Shown: positions 32,989 to 42,391, numbered from the stretch's first letter. The stretch: 64,000 nucleotides of DNA from Limisphaera sp049537155 (GCF_049537155.1 NZ_JBMVQZ010000001.1:124001-188000); one strand, 5' to 3'. Notes: generated from the sequence alone by a model not told the origin. Numbers and translations are program-made.

Positions 32989-34653
32989 ATGAAAACCAAG
33001 CGTGTCAAACGGATCGGAACCGGGTCCAGTCGGGACCGGACGGTGGTGCTGGTGGCCAGCGGAGATCTGCGGCTGTCGGCTAATCAGGTCTGTTGGCCCG
33101 CCCAGGCGGCCATGGAAAAGGCGCTCACCACCGCCATCGAGGCCGAGGGATACCGGGTCGTGCGCGGCCATCCGTACAAACGGCAGTTGAAACACGGCTT
33201 CATCGCCTCGCAACGCGAAGGGCTGGAGGTGTTCCGGCAGATTGACCCGGACGCACCGCTCATTGTGGCCGAGGCGGTCTGGCAGTATTCCCATCATGTG
33301 CTGCCGGGACTCACGACCCATCGAGGACCGATCCTGACCGTGGCGAACTGGTCGGGCCAGTGGCCGGGTCTGGTGGGCATGCTGAACCTCAACGGATCGC
33401 TGACCAAGGCCGGCGTGAAGTATTCCACCCTGTGGAGCGAGGATTTCCAGGACGACTATTTCCGGACCCGGCTGCGAGCCTGGCTGACCACCGGCCGCTG
33501 CGAGCACGACACCTCACACGTGGTGGAATGGGACCGGGTGAAGGTCCCGCAACAGGCACGCCGGATCGGGGAAAAGCTCGCCGCCGAGCTGATCCGGAAC
33601 AAGGCGATCCTGGGCGTGTTCGACGAGGGTTGCATGGGGATGTTCAACGCCATCGTCCCGGACGACCTGCTGCACGCCACCGGGGTGTTCAAGGAACGGC
33701 TCAGCCAGTCCGCCCTTTACTACGAGACCCTGCAGGTCCGTGACGAAGAGGCCCGGGCCGTCCGCGACTGGATGGAGAAACGAGGGATGAAATTCCACAC
33801 CGGACCGGACGAGGCGACCGATCTGACGGACCAGCAGATCCTCTGGCAGTGCAAGATGTACATCGCCGCCGTGCGCATGGCGGATGACTTCGGCTGCGAC
33901 GCCATCGGGATCCAGTACCAGCAGGGGCTCAAGGACCTCCTGCCCGCCAGCGATCTGGTGGAGGGCACGCTCAACAACACGCAGCGGCCGCCGGTCCGGT
34001 CCCGGGACGGCCGCCGCGTGTTGTTTGCCGGTCGTCCGCTGGTCCATTTCAACGAGGTGGACGAATGCGCGGGGTTGGACGGTCTGATGACCGCGCGTGT
34101 GCATGCCGCGCTGGCCCAGCCGGTCGAGACGACCCTGCACGATGTGCGCTGGGGCGACTGGGACCGTTCCGGAACGGTGGAGGATTATGTCTGGGTGTTC
34201 GAGATCAGCGGGGCGGCGCCCCCGGCCCATTTCATCGGTGGGTGGAAGGGTGCCGAGGGCTTTCGCCAGCCGCCCATGTATTTTCCCAAGGGCGGCAGCA
34301 CCCTCCGCGGGATCTCCAAACCGGGCGAAATCGTCTGGTCGCGGATCTACATCGCCGAGGACGCGTTGCACATGGACCTGGGCCGCGCCAAGGTGGTGGC
34401 CCTGCCCCGATCGGAAACCGAACGGCGCTGGCAGGCGACCACGCCGCAATGGCCCATCATGCACGCCGTGACGTACGGCGTCACCCGCGACCAGATGATG
34501 GCCCGGCACAAATCGAATCACATCCAGGTGGCCTACGCCCACAATGCGGAGGCGGCGGACCTGGCGCTGTTGACCAAGGCCAGCATGGCCTCCGCGTTGG
34601 GGATTCGCGTGCATCTCTGCGGCACGCGTGCCGACGGCAAACCGTGGGCGTGA
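32989..34653 (+). CDS. L-fucose/L-arabinose isomerase family protein
   Basis: Predicted product of 554 residues. The sequence has the layout of the fucose-isomerase family: an N-terminal Rossmann-like domain (VVLVASGDLRLSANQVCWPA), a middle domain with GVFDEGCMGMFNAIVPD, and a late segment GIQYQQGLKDLLPASDLVEG followed by HFNEVDECAGLDGL. In characterised enzymes, metal-binding Glu/Asp and His residues in the last two segments catalyse aldose-ketose isomerisation; Glu-Gly-Cys at ~210 and Asn-Glu near ~347 are candidates, not verified. It is longer than L-arabinose isomerase (~500) and close to FucI (~590). It follows a sugar ABC permease/binding pair, 55 bp after the latter's stop, suggesting one catabolic operon. 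Confidence 0.75.
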   Translation: MKTKRVKRIGTGSSRDRTVVLVASGDLRLSANQVCWPAQAAMEKALTTAIEAEGYRVVRGHPYKRQLKHGFIASQREGLEVFRQIDPDAPLIVAEAVWQYSHHVLPGLTTHRGPILTVANWSGQWPGLVGMLNLNGSLTKAGVKYSTLWSEDFQDDYFRTRLRAWLTTGRCEHDTSHVVEWDRVKVPQQARRIGEKLAAELIRNKAILGVFDEGCMGMFNAIVPDDLLHATGVFKERLSQSALYYETLQVRDEEARAVRDWMEKRGMKFHTGPDEATDLTDQQILWQCKMYIAAVRMADDFGCDAIGIQYQQGLKDLLPASDLVEGTLNNTQRPPVRSRDGRRVLFAGRPLVHFNEVDECAGLDGLMTARVHAALAQPVETTLHDVRWGDWDRSGTVEDYVWVFEISGAAPPAHFIGGWKGAEGFRQPPMYFPKGGSTLRGISKPGEIVWSRIYIAEDALHMDLGRAKVVALPRSETERRWQATTPQWPIMHAVTYGVTRDQMMARHKSNHIQVAYAHNAEAADLALLTKASMASALGIRVHLCGTRADGKPWA

Positions 34654-34664
34654 GGGAGACACGG

Positions 34665-35468
34665 GTGTCGGAGTGCCCGCCGCCCGCCATTGTGCGCGAT
34701 CTGCGCGAGGCGTACCGCCGGGCCCGCGCGCGGTTCGGTCACCAGCACTGGTGGCCGGCGGAGACACCGTTCGAGGTTTGCGTGGGCGCCATCCTCACGC
34801 AGAACACGGCCTGGTCGAACGTGGAGCGGGCACTGGCAAACCTGAAGCGGGCCGGGCTGCTGGATCCGCGCCGGCTTTTCGCCCTTCCCGAGGCCGACCT
34901 GGCGGAGTTGATCCGCCCGGCCGGGTATTTCCGTGTGAAGGCGCGCCGGTTGCGGGCCTTTCTCCGGGTTGTGGTGGAGGAATGCGCCGGGGATTTGGAA
35001 CGGCTCTGGTGCGGCCCCACGCCGGCAGTCCGGGCGCGGCTGTTGGAGATCCCCGGCGTGGGCCCGGAAACGGCCGACAGCATGCTGTTGTACGCCGGAG
35101 GACACGAGGTGTTCGTGGTGGACGCCTACACGCGCCGCATCTTCGGTCGGCATGGATGGTACGCCGGTAGCCCGGTGTGGCTCCAGGGCCTGCGCGGGGC
35201 GGCGTCTCCTGCCGGCCCGGGGTCCGCCCGCGCACCGCTGCCGCTGCCGGACCGGGCCGAACCCGCCCTGAGTTACGAGGCCCTGCAGGCGCTCTGCCAG
35301 CAGGTGCTCAACCACAAGCGCGGTCCGGCGCGACTCGATTACTGGCAGGATTACCACGCCCAACTGGTCATGATCGGTAAACACTACTGCCGTGCACGCC
35401 AACCGCGTTGCGAGGCGTGTCCCCTGCGGGACTTGCTTCCCTGCGCAGTCCGGGCGGGCGCCGATTGA
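34665..35468 (+). CDS. HhH-GPD (endonuclease III-like) DNA glycosylase with Fe-S cluster
   Basis: Predicted product of 267 residues. The helix-hairpin-helix is LLEIPGVGPETADSMLLYA (~126-144), and catalytic Asp153 is in FVVDAYTRRIF. The position of the lyase Lys of EndoIII (KTA) is Glu135 (PETA), so a beta-lyase step by that residue is not expected. The four cluster cysteines are Cys242, Cys249, Cys252 and Cys260, spaced 6-2-7 instead of 6-2-5. An insert of ~45 residues (~163-207, Gly/Pro/Ala-rich) separates the catalytic Asp from the last helices. I chose the GTG at 34665, with AGGGAG nine bases upstream; the GTG at 34650 that overlaps the isomerase stop is the alternative. The substrate lesion is unknown. 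Confidence 0.85.
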   Translation: MSECPPPAIVRDLREAYRRARARFGHQHWWPAETPFEVCVGAILTQNTAWSNVERALANLKRAGLLDPRRLFALPEADLAELIRPAGYFRVKARRLRAFLRVVVEECAGDLERLWCGPTPAVRARLLEIPGVGPETADSMLLYAGGHEVFVVDAYTRRIFGRHGWYAGSPVWLQGLRGAASPAGPGSARAPLPLPDRAEPALSYEALQALCQQVLNHKRGPARLDYWQDYHAQLVMIGKHYCRARQPRCEACPLRDLLPCAVRAGAD

Positions 35469-35533
35469 ATGCCCGCAGTCGGTGAGGGGGCGCCCAGCCC
35501 CTTCCACGGAAGCCCGCGGCGGCGGGTTGCCGG

Positions 35534-36073
35534 CTATTTCACGAGGGAGAGAATCTCCCTGAAAGCGGGCGCTTCGGCGGTCTGCAGCAGCTCGAACAGT
35601 GCCATCTCCACACAGGTGGGGCGGACGCCCAGGGACAGGAGCTTCGTCAGCGCGAGCTGCTTGTGCTCGGGCGACCGTGAGGAGACCGCGTCGGCCACGA
35701 CTTCAACCTCGCATCCCTCTGCCTGCATGGCCACGGCGGTTTGATAGATGCAGACGTGCGTTTCGATGCCGGCCAACAGGACCTGGTGACGGCCCGTGGC
35801 CTCGATGGCGCGGCGAAAGCCGGGGTCGGCCCAGCAATTGAAGGTCATCTTGGCCACCGGCCGATGCCCCTCCAGCAGGGCACGCAGTTCGGGCACGGTG
35901 GGGCCGAGTCGTTCCGGGTTTTGTTCCGCCCAGACCACCGGCAGGTTCAGGACCTGTGCGCCCCGGATCAGTCGCCGCAGGTTTTCCACGAGCCGTTCGC
36001 GGTCGGACATCACCTGTGCCAGCCGCTCCTGTACATCAATCAGCGCCACCAGGGACGTGTGCGGATTCAGCAT
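35534..36073 (-). CDS. isochorismatase-family hydrolase
   Basis: Predicted product of 179 residues with the catalytic triad visible: Asp13 (LIDVQERL), Lys75 (VAKMTFNC) and Cys108 (GIETHVCIYQTA), the last with the family's GxETxxC context. Members hydrolyse amide or vinyl-ether bonds in isochorismate, nicotinamide, N-carbamoylsarcosine and others. The short length and sequence pattern resemble the YcaC/ISOC-type hydrolases of unknown substrate. The start at 36073 has GAGG five bases before; an ATG at 36085 is possible. The gene is monocistronic, convergent with the glycosylase gene and divergent from the next. Confidence 0.9.
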   Translation of the reverse strand: MLNPHTSLVALIDVQERLAQVMSDRERLVENLRRLIRGAQVLNLPVVWAEQNPERLGPTVPELRALLEGHRPVAKMTFNCWADPGFRRAIEATGRHQVLLAGIETHVCIYQTAVAMQAEGCEVEVVADAVSSRSPEHKQLALTKLLSLGVRPTCVEMALFELLQTAEAPAFREILSLVK

Positions 36074-36234
36074 GAGCCTCAGCATGCGCAACGGGCCTTG
36101 CGAGTGGAAGCCAGCAGAGCTGTCGCGGCGGGGCAGGGCGGGGCAAACCCCTGGACCGGTTGCGGGCGGCCGCGCGCCGGTGGTAAGGTGGGGAGCGGCA
36201 GACCGACCTGTGGGAGGTCCACTCATCCCGAGCC

Positions 36235-37020
36235 ATGCAGTGGAACGACACAGATTTGAGGTTCGTCGTCGAAACGGTGGTCACCCGGCGCCGGGACCGC
36301 GACCGGATCGTGGAATTGGTGCGGGACAAGCCTGACCTGGTGGCGCCTTTGCTGGACGACCCGCGCCTGAGCGAACGGCTGCGGGACGAAAAAGAATCCC
36401 TGGCCCGGATCAGTCCGCGCCTGTTGTTCACGATCCTTCTCCGGCGCCTCCGGCTGGACCTCGCCGATCAGGGCATCGTGTACGAACGCGAGGGGGAGTA
36501 TCGGTTGCCCGTCTTCGCCGGTTCACAGGCCCGGGACCTTCTGGACGAGCCCGGCATGTTCGATTATCTCGTGGACCTGCTCTGTTCCTTCGTTCGGATC
36601 CACAGTGGCACGGTTTATTGGAAGGAACGCGGGCTTTGGCGCAAACGAAAGTTCAGTGACATGGACCTCGACGACATGGTGGCATTGTGCCACCTGGTGG
36701 CGCCGGAATGGCGCCCGCGCCTGTATCGTCGGATCGGTGACATTGCACTGTTCCTGAGCGGGGTGTTTCCCGACCACCTTACCCGGCTTTGGCGGGGTGT
36801 CCGGCGGCAGCTCCGCGACCGGCGGACGTTGGCCGACTACGAACGGGAAGGACGCTACTTCTACCGCTTGGCGGCCCAACAGGCTGAACCGGCTGCACCG
36901 GTGGCGGTGCTGGAACGGCTGGCCGAACAGTTCACCCTGGCGCGCGAGATTCTGACCACGTTGAGCGACCGCTACCTCCGTCCGCTGCGCGATCAGTACT
37001 TCGCCACGCCGAGCGCGTGA
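36235..37020 (+). CDS. conserved-looking protein of unknown function (261 aa)
   Basis: Unrecognised. Predicted product of 261 residues, soluble, no signal peptide or membrane helix. It is rich in Arg, Asp and Leu and mostly helical. Noticeable stretches are MQWNDTDLRFVVETVVTRR at the start, LARISPRLLFTILLRRLRL at ~56-74, GMFDYLVDLLCSFVRIHSGT at ~106-125, and LYRRIGDIALFLSGVFPDHL at ~163-182. No enzyme motif or metal ligand cluster was seen. It reads like a real gene: codon use matches neighbours and the composition is not that of a GC-shadow. An extended -10 (TGG before TAAGGT, 36183-36188) lies about 46 bases before the ATG, with TTGCGG 18 bp further upstream. Confidence 0.7.
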   Translation: MQWNDTDLRFVVETVVTRRRDRDRIVELVRDKPDLVAPLLDDPRLSERLRDEKESLARISPRLLFTILLRRLRLDLADQGIVYEREGEYRLPVFAGSQARDLLDEPGMFDYLVDLLCSFVRIHSGTVYWKERGLWRKRKFSDMDLDDMVALCHLVAPEWRPRLYRRIGDIALFLSGVFPDHLTRLWRGVRRQLRDRRTLADYEREGRYFYRLAAQQAEPAAPVAVLERLAEQFTLAREILTTLSDRYLRPLRDQYFATPSA

Positions 37021-37028
37021 GGGTCTTG

Positions 37029-37050
37029 ACCGGGTGACCGCGGACCCGGT
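37029..37050 (+). terminator. hairpin after the 261-aa protein gene
   Basis: ACCGGGT (37029-37035) and ACCCGGT (37044-37050) form a perfect seven-base-pair stem with an eight-base loop, eight bases after the stop. No T-run follows, so termination is uncertain. Confidence 0.3.
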
Positions 37051-37187
37051 CCGGGGACCGCCGAATCCACGCCGGCCCGTGCGGGCGCCGCTTCGTGCCC
37101 TCTCACGACCCGGATGGCGGAAGGTCCGACCGTCCGGGCCCGCAGGGTCGGAGGCAGGTCAAGGTCGGGGAACAGCGGCCGGAGGGA

Positions 37188-40100
37188 TCAGCGACCGGTG
37201 ACCTCGACCGTTCGCCCCGGCCGGAGGAAATGCAACCACCGATGTCGGACAGGGCGCCGGTAGATCCGTTCGAGCGCCAAACCGTACAGACGCAGTTGAG
37301 TTGCATACGTTCGCACCTTCGCGTCCAGCTCATCGTCACGAACGTCGTCGGTCTTGAAATCCAGCAGCCAGAGTTCACCGGGCAGGATCACCGCCAGATC
37401 CACAGCGCCCTGGAGCACGACGAATTCCTCCGCCAGGTCGGGAACGGGTTGGCCGCCGGCGATCTGGCGCAGTTCGTTGACTTGCAGCCGGAGGGTGAAT
37501 TCCAGCTCGCGCCGGACGGCGTGGCGGTGCTGGAGGATCCGACGGCCCACATCCGACTGCCAGAACCGGCCCAGGGCCGGAAAGTCCAGTGCCCCGGCCT
37601 CTTCCCTCGTGAGGCGCCCGGCCCGGACGAGTCGGTCGGCCTCGGCCCGAAGCAGGTCGGGGGTGGAGGCAGTGTCGAGGTTGAAGAATCGCAGGAACCG
37701 GTGGTGCGCGGCCCCGCGTTCCACCGCGGTGAGGGGCGGGACGGGGAAACGGCGTTCACGAGGACCCGCGGTGCGGAAGAGCACGGCCGGAGGTTCCTCT
37801 TCCGTCCATCGCCGTTGGGCGGCCGTGACGGAGGTTTTGGCCGGTTCGACCGTGGCACGTCGGTGGGGGTAATCGAGCTGGCGGAGGCGGGTGATCTCGC
37901 TCCAGAGGTTTTCCGCCGGAGCCTCGGCCCTTTCCGGGCTCTCCGTGGCCTCGCCGCGGGCCGCCGGACCCGTGGGTTCTGCGGCGGGTGAAGCCTTCAG
38001 GGTGCTCCTTTCTTCGGGGGTGATCCAGCGCCAGCGGAAAAGCGGTGCCCGGCCTTGTGGAGAGGTCCGTGCGGGCGCCAGCCCGAGTTCCGTGAAGACC
38101 GGCAGGAGCCAGTCCAGCGGCGAGCGCGCCTCGAGCAGGTGCGCGGGCGGGGGCTGCGGACCGGTTTGCGGTGCGGTGCGGCTCTGCGGTTGGCCCACCA
38201 GCAGCAGATAATCCCGGGCACGGGTGAATGCCACGTAGAGCAGCCGGATTTCCTCGCCAAGGTTTTCCTTGTGCTGGCGTTGTTGGGCCAGCCAGGATGC
38301 GAGACTGGGATAGGACCACCGGCCGTCGGGGGTGAGGATGCGCGAGGCCGGGCCGTAACGCTCGTCCACGATCACCTGCGCGTGGAGGTCCTGCACGTTG
38401 AAGGGCTTGCCGAGGTCGGCCACGGCCACCAGGGGGAATTCCAGCCCCTTGCTCTGGTGGATGCTCAGCAGACGAACGGCGTCCGTGCCCGGCTCGGGAG
38501 CAACTTCGGGCTCGGTCTCCGTCTCTTCCCAGGCCTCGATCCGCCGGAGAAAACCGGTCAGGCCCTCGCCGTGGATGCGGTCGAAGTCGCGGGCCAGTTC
38601 GAGACAGCGATCCACGTTCAGGCGGCGGAAACGCCCTGCCGGTTGGGATTCGACCCATGCGAGGTACCGGGTGTCGCTGAGGATGACTTCCAGACAGCGG
38701 CTGACCGACCCCAGCCGGGCCCACTGGCGCCAGCGGGCGTGCTGTTGTAGGAAATGCTGAAGTTTCCGGCGCAGGCTGTCTCCAACCGGGCCGCCGGCGG
38801 GGCCGGTCCCGTCCTCCTCCAGCCAGCGCCGCAGTCGCTGCCATACGGGCAGATCGCGGCGGTGGGCGCAAACCCAGGCCATCTCGTCGAGGGTTAGTCC
38901 GACGATGGGCGATCGCAACACGGCCAGCAACGGCAGGTCCTGCAGGGGATTGTCCAGCAGCCGGAGCAGATTCAGAAGATCACTGACCTCCAGGGCGCCG
39001 AAGAATTCCTTGCGAGACACTTCCAACGGGACACCGGCAGCCTCGAACTGCTGCAGGTAAATCTCGCTTTTCGGTCCGGGCGATCGCAGCAGCACGGCCA
39101 TGTCGGCGTACCGGATGGGCCGGGGCCGGCCGGTTTGCGGATCCCGGACCTGGAACCCCTGCTCGCGCAGCTCGCGCAGGCGCCGGGCCAGCCAGAGTGC
39201 CTCTTCCTCGGCCCGGCTCAGTTCAGCAATTGCATCGGAGTCTTCTGCGGTTTCCCCGGAGTTTCCTGAGGCCGGATTTCGAGGAACGTTGGCCCCGGGC
39301 GGTTGCCACAGGCAGATCTCGACGGGCGGCTCGCCCCCCGATGATGATTCGCCCGGACCGGGGGCCGTGGACCCGTCGGCGACGGGGGTGCCGGGCAGCA
39401 GCTGCGCGTCCTGTCCGTAACCGACTCCTCCCACGGCCTCTTGCATGATCCTCTCGAACACGGCGTTGACGAACTTCAGCAGGAGGGGAAGGCTGCGAAA
39501 GTTTTCCTGAAGGGGGATGACCCGTGCGCTCCTTTCTCCAGCCCAGCGCCTGGCGTAGCTTCGGAAGATGGCCGGGTCGGCACGTCGGAACCGGTAGATG
39601 CTCTGCTTGACGTCGCCCACGAGGAAACGGTTTCCCGGCTCGGAGCTGAGGGCCTGAAGAATGAGGTCCTGGGCCGGGTTGATGTCCTGGTACTCGTCCA
39701 CGAATACCCAACGGAAACGCGCACGCAGGCGTCCAGCCAGGTCGGTCGGCCGGCCTTTCTCCCGGTCCCAGAGGAGGTCGAGCGCGAACTGTTCGAGATC
39801 GGAGAAGTCCAGCCAACCGCGTTCGCGTTTCCGTTCTGCCAGTGCCCGGGCGAATCTGCGCGTCAGCTCGAGCAGGGCCCGCATGGGCACCCGCATCTGT
39901 TGCCAATCGGTTGCCAGCGCGGATGCGCTGCCCTGCGGGCCCGTGGCGGTTCCGGATTCGCCGGCCCATCGGGCCAGGAGCTGGAGGTCTCTGATGCAGT
40001 GCCGAAGCTCCTCTTGATGCTTTTTGAGGATGCTGCGGTTGGAGAGGCCTTCCTCTAGGGATCGGAGGGCGTTCCGCGTGTAGCGGCGCCATGCGTCCAG

Positions 40101-40916
40101 ACCTGCGGCGGGTGCGGGCCGGTCCGGTTGGGGGCCCGGCAGGCCGGAGAGCAGCAGCCGCGCCGCCGGATTGCCTGCGTTGGCGAGGGCTTCGATCCGC
40201 GCCTGCCAGCGTTCGCGCCAGAACTCGAAGGCTTCCGGCAGCCATTCCTGCCATTTCGTGGGATTCGGATCGTCCAGGTAGCTCGATTGCTCAGCCAACC
40301 ATTGGTCCGGATCGGGGAGGCTGCGGATGTAATCATGGATTTCGAGCACCCGCTCGCGCAGCCGGCGTACGTCGGCGGCAAAAGTGTCGGTGAATAGCGC
40401 CCGTAACTGGTCGGATTCCCGGCCGGGTTCACCCAGGACCGCTTCCAGCACTTCATCGAACACCTCGTGCTGGAGCAGCCGGGCCTGCCCTTCCTCCAGG
40501 ACGGTCAGGCGCGGGTCCAGGTCCAGTTCGGCGAAATGTTCTCGAATGAGGCGGTAACAGAAACTGTGCAGGGTGCCGATGGCCGCCGTGTCCAAGAGGG
40601 CCAGTTGTTCGTGCCAGAAGGGCGAATCCTCCTGCCGGGCGGTTTCCTCCAGGCGGTGTCGGATTCGTTCCCGCAGCTCCGCCGCAGCCGCTTCCGTGAA
40701 CGTGACCACCAGCAGATCGGTCACCCGCGCCGGTTGCCTTGCCCTCTCGTGCGGGGTGCGGTCGGGCAGCAACAGGCGCAGAACCCTTTCCACGAGGGTG
40801 CGCGTCTTGCCGGTGCCGGCCCCGGCCATCACCAGGACATTGCCCGTGGCGGTGACGGCCTGTTGCTGGGCCGGGGTCAACCGGGGAGAAGCCGATCCCG
40901 AGGCATTCTGTGACAT
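37188..40916 (-). CDS. addA: AddA-type helicase-nuclease (UvrD family, RecB-like nuclease domain)
   Basis: Predicted product of 1242 residues. Helicase motif I is MAGAGTGKTRTLVERVL (~30-46), motif Ia VVTFTEAAAAELRERI, motif II WVFVDEYQDINPAQDLIL, motif III FLVGDVKQSIYRFRRADP, and late motifs LLSIHQSKGLEFPLVAVADL and EEIRLLYVAFTRARDYLLLV. The C-terminal nuclease domain is intact: LQGAVDLAVILPGELWLLD followed by FKTDD, about residues 1170-1195. AddAB processes double-strand breaks for RecA and degrades foreign DNA. The AddB partner is not adjacent, unlike the usual addBA operon. The secreted-protein gene upstream ends 6 bp before this ATG, an odd coupling. Confidence 0.9.
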   Translation of the reverse strand: MSQNASGSASPRLTPAQQQAVTATGNVLVMAGAGTGKTRTLVERVLRLLLPDRTPHERARQPARVTDLLVVTFTEAAAAELRERIRHRLEETARQEDSPFWHEQLALLDTAAIGTLHSFCYRLIREHFAELDLDPRLTVLEEGQARLLQHEVFDEVLEAVLGEPGRESDQLRALFTDTFAADVRRLRERVLEIHDYIRSLPDPDQWLAEQSSYLDDPNPTKWQEWLPEAFEFWRERWQARIEALANAGNPAARLLLSGLPGPQPDRPAPAAGLDAWRRYTRNALRSLEEGLSNRSILKKHQEELRHCIRDLQLLARWAGESGTATGPQGSASALATDWQQMRVPMRALLELTRRFARALAERKRERGWLDFSDLEQFALDLLWDREKGRPTDLAGRLRARFRWVFVDEYQDINPAQDLILQALSSEPGNRFLVGDVKQSIYRFRRADPAIFRSYARRWAGERSARVIPLQENFRSLPLLLKFVNAVFERIMQEAVGGVGYGQDAQLLPGTPVADGSTAPGPGESSSGGEPPVEICLWQPPGANVPRNPASGNSGETAEDSDAIAELSRAEEEALWLARRLRELREQGFQVRDPQTGRPRPIRYADMAVLLRSPGPKSEIYLQQFEAAGVPLEVSRKEFFGALEVSDLLNLLRLLDNPLQDLPLLAVLRSPIVGLTLDEMAWVCAHRRDLPVWQRLRRWLEEDGTGPAGGPVGDSLRRKLQHFLQQHARWRQWARLGSVSRCLEVILSDTRYLAWVESQPAGRFRRLNVDRCLELARDFDRIHGEGLTGFLRRIEAWEETETEPEVAPEPGTDAVRLLSIHQSKGLEFPLVAVADLGKPFNVQDLHAQVIVDERYGPASRILTPDGRWSYPSLASWLAQQRQHKENLGEEIRLLYVAFTRARDYLLLVGQPQSRTAPQTGPQPPPAHLLEARSPLDWLLPVFTELGLAPARTSPQGRAPLFRWRWITPEERSTLKASPAAEPTGPAARGEATESPERAEAPAENLWSEITRLRQLDYPHRRATVEPAKTSVTAAQRRWTEEEPPAVLFRTAGPRERRFPVPPLTAVERGAAHHRFLRFFNLDTASTPDLLRAEADRLVRAGRLTREEAGALDFPALGRFWQSDVGRRILQHRHAVRRELEFTLRLQVNELRQIAGGQPVPDLAEEFVVLQGAVDLAVILPGELWLLDFKTDDVRDDELDAKVRTYATQLRLYGLALERIYRRPVRHRWLHFLRPGRTVEVTGR

Positions 40917-40922
40917 GGGGAT

Positions 40923-42026
40923 CTACTGCAGGAGCACCCGCCAGAAACGGCTTGCTTCGTCGGGTGCCTGGCGGAGCAGCAACTGCGTCGAGTTGGTAAG
41001 GGTGACGGCCAAGACCTCCGCCCAGGGACCGCCGGCCAGGTGGGTCGTGGTTAGGAGCCGGCACCGGGCGCCGGCAGGCCCTTCCACGCCAATTTCCAAT
41101 GCATTGCCGGGCCGGCGGATCCACAGGCGGAGGGACGGTTGCAGTGCGGCGGGGTCGTCGCTCAGGTCCGGAATCCCGTCCTGATCCGCATCGTTGGCGT
41201 CGTACACGGACCAGGCCCAGGTGAAATAGTCGGGTTCCGTCGTGGAAGGATCGCCGTCAGCGAATTCGAAGAAGGCGGCATAGGTCTCAGGGGAGTGTTC
41301 CATGCGAAAAAGATGGTTCGTGGAGAACGACCATGCCTCGCCGGTCTGGTTGGTCCAACTGCCCGGCAACAGCACCAGGTGATTCTGCGGCTCCGAGGGC
41401 GCGCGGACCAGGGAGCCGTGCCCCTCCCATCGGGCGGGTGCGGACCCCGTGCGTTCGGCCTCCAGGGAGAACCACACGTTCGACGCGGCGGTTTCATACC
41501 GGATGGTCCCACGATATTCCCACAACTCGAACGAATGGGTGAACACCGCCAGGGATTGGAACGCATTCATCTTGAAGTCCAGCACACAGGTGCCGACCGC
41601 GCTGCCGGCGGCGCGCGACCACCGTGCCTCGACGGCTCCCGATCCGTAGCCTTGAATCGCGTATGTCCCAGGACTCGTCGCCTGTACGCTCATTTCCACC
41701 TGAAAGAAATCCGGGATCCCATTGGTGTCGCCGTCAGCCAATGGAAGCTCCAAAAGCAGGTTGCCGGGGACTTCCTCGAAAAAAGTGGTATCCGTGAGCC
41801 TCAACACGGCCGCATGGGTGTACGGCGCGGCTTGGAAGATCGGGAACAGCTCACCATTGATGCCGGCGGGCAGCGACGAAAGGTCCAACTTGAAGAGGTC
41901 GAACGGTTCACTCCCCTGGTGGAACCGGAGCGAAAGACAGGCAAACCGAACCGAGGCGGTGTTCGCCTGTGCGTTCGGAATCCCCGCCAGGCCCGGGATG
42001 CAGGCGACGCAGACCTGAAAGACCAT
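40923..42026 (-). CDS. secreted protein of unknown function with Asp-rich calcium-type motifs
   Basis: Unrecognised. Predicted product of 367 residues. Residues 1-23 may be a signal peptide (ACIPGLAGIPNAQA), though the hydrophobic core is weak. The rest is beta-rich. Two Asp-rich motifs stand out, ADGDTNGIPDFF (~97-108) and DANDADQDGIPDLSDD (~276-291), both like calcium-binding thrombospondin type 3 repeats. The C-terminus has WIRRPGNALEIGVEGPAGA, then hydrophobic strands ending in FWRVLLQ, a pattern I associate with exported Verrucomicrobial proteins. The start at 42026 is chosen because the open frame upstream is low-complexity. The stop is 6 bp before addA. Confidence 0.65.
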   Translation of the reverse strand: MVFQVCVACIPGLAGIPNAQANTASVRFACLSLRFHQGSEPFDLFKLDLSSLPAGINGELFPIFQAAPYTHAAVLRLTDTTFFEEVPGNLLLELPLADGDTNGIPDFFQVEMSVQATSPGTYAIQGYGSGAVEARWSRAAGSAVGTCVLDFKMNAFQSLAVFTHSFELWEYRGTIRYETAASNVWFSLEAERTGSAPARWEGHGSLVRAPSEPQNHLVLLPGSWTNQTGEAWSFSTNHLFRMEHSPETYAAFFEFADGDPSTTEPDYFTWAWSVYDANDADQDGIPDLSDDPAALQPSLRLWIRRPGNALEIGVEGPAGARCRLLTTTHLAGGPWAEVLAVTLTNSTQLLLRQAPDEASRFWRVLLQ

Positions 42027-42391
42027 CCGCAAACGGCCGGCTGAGCGAGCTTGTCGTCTCACGGTCGCAGACGATCTGCGTTTCCACAGACCTGTCAAGT
42101 CAGCGGTTGCACGGACCGAAGATCCTTGCAGGCCTCTCGCCGGCCCCCGCGCCATCGAAAGGCGTGCGTCCCCGCCGAGGCGGAAGCGGCCGTAGGAGAA
42201 AGGGCCGTGACGGAGCGCGCCGACGGCGTGCGCCGGCCGGGTCGGACTCGAAGGGACGCGTAGGGGTCCGCTCCCGGCCGCCGGCTGGGCCGGAGACCCC
42301 CCGACGCGGATTCGCAAGTGCCGGTGTGCTGGGTAAGGCCGGGACAGGTGGACGAGCGCCCGGTCGCGGGGCGGGACCGCGCGTGCCGGGA
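42027..42391 (-). other. intergenic region without recognisable gene
   Basis: About 365 bp between two minus-strand genes. No promoter, terminator or RNA gene was recognised. Confidence 0.4.
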
